Shown here: positions 62,433 through 64,000 of the stretch, piece by piece
How the letters are laid out: each line of letters begins with the position of its first letter
Position numbering within the stretch: position 1 is the first letter of the stretch
Origin: Blastocatellia bacterium
GTDB taxonomy: Bacteria; Acidobacteriota; Blastocatellia; UBA7656; JADIYM01
Length of the DNA stretch: 64,000 nt
Reading direction: 5' to 3'
Assembly (NCBI GenBank): GCA_016705245.1
Contig: JADIYM010000003.1
Span: 310,001-374,000, forward strand
Translations under genes and position numbers: made by a program
The notes under the pieces: model-generated
The model's database searches: none
What the model was told of the DNA's origin: nothing
The model's input: only the letters and a program-made list of their open reading frames with translations

Positions 62433-63262
62433 CGACCGCCCTGGGGACCGGCAACCGTGGTCAGGGGAACTTCGGGTTCCGACACCCGATCGATGGCGCC
62501 GCCATACCGCCGCTCACGCTTCTGATACTCGACAATCGCCTCGAAGAGATGTGTCCGGCGAAAATCCGGCCACAATGTCTCGGTGACGTGAATCTCAGTG
62601 TAGGCGATCTGCCAGAGCATGAAGTTGCTCACGCGCATCTCGCCGCTCGTGCGTATGAGGAGGTCGGGATCGGGAAGGCCCGGCTCGTAAAGGCTTCGCT
62701 CCACGTCGGCTTCCGATATTCGCGACGGATCGCCCCCCGAGGCGACGATCTCGGCGGCAATTCGTCGGCACGCATCGACGATCTCGCTCCGACCGCTGTA
62801 GTTGAGCGCTACCGTCAGAATCATCCCGTCGTGGTGCGCCGTCTCGCGCTCGGCCCGCTCGATGTCGCGCCGAACGCCGGGCGACAGTTCGTCGCGCCGG
62901 CCCATTGCGCGAAACCGGATCCGGTTGCGAACTAGTGTCTCGAGCTCCTTTCCGAGGTACTCACGCAGCAACCGCATGAGTGTGTCGACTTCCAGGCGGG
63001 GTCTCTTCCAGTTTTCGGTCGAAAAGGCGTACAGCGTCAGATGCCGGATGCCCAGACGCGCCGAGGTCTCGACGGTCTCGCGCACCGACGTGGCGCCAGC
63101 CCGGTGGCCGGACACTCGAGGCTTGTTCCGACGGTTCGCCCATCGGCCATTGCCATCCATGATGACGGCGATGTGCCGCGGGAGCCGGCCCGGGTCGATC
63201 TGCCGAAGCAGAAACTCCTCCGGCGAGCCTCGCTCCACGAGGCCCTCGAACGTGTCGATCAT
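62429..63262 (-). CDS. uppS: Isoprenyl transferase (undecaprenyl diphosphate synthase)
   Basis: 277 aa, slightly long because of a 28-residue N-terminal lead. HIAVIMDGNGRWANRRN (catalytic Asp), GHRAGATSVRETVE, LTLYAFSTENWKRP, LTVALNYSGRSEIVDA, DPDLLIRTSGEMRVSNFMLW, ETLWPDF. Provides the lipid carrier for peptidoglycan. Coupled to cdsA; 37 nt downstream of truA. Confidence 0.97.
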   Translation of the reverse strand: MIDTFEGLVERGSPEEFLLRQIDPGRLPRHIAVIMDGNGRWANRRNKPRVSGHRAGATSVRETVETSARLGIRHLTLYAFSTENWKRPRLEVDTLMRLLREYLGKELETLVRNRIRFRAMGRRDELSPGVRRDIERAERETAHHDGMILTVALNYSGRSEIVDACRRIAAEIVASGGDPSRISEADVERSLYEPGLPDPDLLIRTSGEMRVSNFMLWQIAYTEIHVTETLWPDFRRTHLFEAIVEYQKRERRYGGAIDRVSEPEVPLTTVAGPQGGR

Positions 63263-63299
63263 GAACCCTCCGAGGCGGCGTGCGACGTTACGGCCGATG

Positions 63300-64000
63300 T
63301 TAGTAGTCGACGCGGACGAGAGTCAACCCTCGTGCCGGAGCGGTAGGACCCGCCAACTCGCGCCGCTTCGTGGCGAGGGCCTCAAGCACCTGGTCGACGG
63401 ACATCCGGCCGTCTCCGACGGCGAGCAGGGTGCCCGCTATCGTGCGGACCATGGATCGAAGGAAGCCGTTCGCCTCGGCCTCGATACGAAGCTCGTCTCC
63501 GTGAACGTCGATGTCGAGCCGGCGCAGGTTTCGCCTTGTCGTCAGCGTGTCTCGATCGGCGACCGTGAACGCGTCGAATTCGTGAAGCCCGACCAGGGCT
63601 TCCGCCGCCACACGCATCCGGTCGAGGTCGTGTGGGTATGGCGCGTGCGCGACGAATCGCCTTTCGAACGGACTGACTACAGCCGAAGTCCAGGCACGAT
63701 AGTGATAGACCTTGCCGGTCGCACTCCGTCGAGCCTGAAACGCTTCGGTTACCTGCTCCACCCGCAAAACGCGTATGTCCACCGGGAGCTTCACGTTAAG
63801 TGCCCGGATCCACGTAGCGGGCTCCAGGACCTTGTCGATGTCGACGTGGGCCACCTGTCCGAGGGCGTGCACGCCAGCGTCCGTTCTGCCTGCGCCGTGG
63901 ACGACGACGCGACCACATCCGAACGCCTCGAACGCAGTCTCGAGGCAACCCTGCACGGTCGATTCCCCGGGCTGCGACTGCCAGCCGCTCAGGTCGGTCC
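63300..64000 (-). CDS. truA: tRNA pseudouridine synthase A (5' end beyond window)
   Basis: 233 residues visible; the frame stays open to the right edge (TDLSGWQSQPGESTVQGCLE), so the start lies beyond 64000. Catalytic Asp in GRTDAGVHALGQVAHVD, RSATGKVYHYRAWT, FDAFTVAD, NGFLRSMVRTIAGTLLAVGD. Modifies U38-40 in tRNA anticodon arms. Confidence 0.96.
   Translation of the reverse strand, partial: TDLSGWQSQPGESTVQGCLETAFEAFGCGRVVVHGAGRTDAGVHALGQVAHVDIDKVLEPATWIRALNVKLPVDIRVLRVEQVTEAFQARRSATGKVYHYRAWTSAVVSPFERRFVAHAPYPHDLDRMRVAAEALVGLHEFDAFTVADRDTLTTRRNLRRLDIDVHGDELRIEAEANGFLRSMVRTIAGTLLAVGDGRMSVDQVLEALATKRRELAGPTAPARGLTLVRVDY

Overview
The window is one contiguous stretch of a high-GC, Gram-negative-type bacterial chromosome, with signal peptides, outer-membrane proteins, lipoprotein-handling proteins and SurA-like chaperones. 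The closest overall impression is Acidobacteriota. The hints are a Ser/Thr kinase with an N-terminal zinc ribbon and C-terminal TPRs, a DUF3662-FHA protein, a LolA-like protein with a proline-rich tail, and many short palindromic repeats. This assignment is inference, because no rRNA is present. There is no prophage, IS transposase or CRISPR array.

Layout. 1-7.3 kb: end of a PAP2 phosphatase gene, a secreted M28 peptidase, two secreted proteins of unclear role, mltG-ruvX, and a methyltransferase. 7.3-12 kb: arsM with a divergent rhodanese gene, then a phosphotransferase/acyl-CoA dehydrogenase pair resembling a split ACAD10/11, then a tandem repeat cluster. 12-17.5 kb: an orphan VirB9-like periplasmic protein, a Gly/Gln repeat protein, a poly-G/repeat gap, and an Asp-rich thrombospondin-type-3 protein with a terminator. 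17.5-24.2 kb: a DUF2752 membrane protein, an alpha/beta hydrolase with no serine nucleophile, a MogA/MoaB protein, hslO, a degenerate histidine kinase and an HNH endonuclease gene. 24.2-32.7 kb: rfaE2-mfd-two SurA-like foldases-S4 protein, and ctpA on the other strand. 32.8-35.3 kb: groEL-groES under a perfect CIRCE operator, and a zinc-ribbon gene. 35.3-40.4 kb: a candidate structured RNA, a LysR gene, and gap-pgk-tpiA-secG-tRNA-Leu(GAG) transcribed leftward. 40.5-49.3 kb: a frameshifted CYTH gene, FHA and LolA-like genes, the kinase, a CsgG/FlgT-like pair and a frameshifted plsC. 49.5-57.1 kb: a DnaC-like ATPase, a glycogen-debranching-type enzyme, a CBM9-like/beta-barrel outer-membrane protein, and TetR with a diiron protein. 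57.2-64 kb: a leftward core block truA-uppS-cdsA-rplM-rpsI-rpsB-tsf-pyrH-frr.

Two patterns cut across the window. First, all nine convergent gene junctions carry an inverted-repeat element or hairpin from one of four families, while divergent junctions mostly lack them. The families are CTCCGTG-type hairpins, REPIN-like elements with a central GTAGC, a 41-bp perfect stem, and a conventional terminator. Second, several conserved genes (alpha/beta hydrolase, HNH, CYTH, plsC twice, possibly the DUF6929-like gene) are broken by one-base shifts, most of them in short homopolymers. This looks more like residual long-read assembly error than gene decay. Together with an implausible poly-G tract near 14.65 kb, it should be resolved before reading biology into the broken genes.
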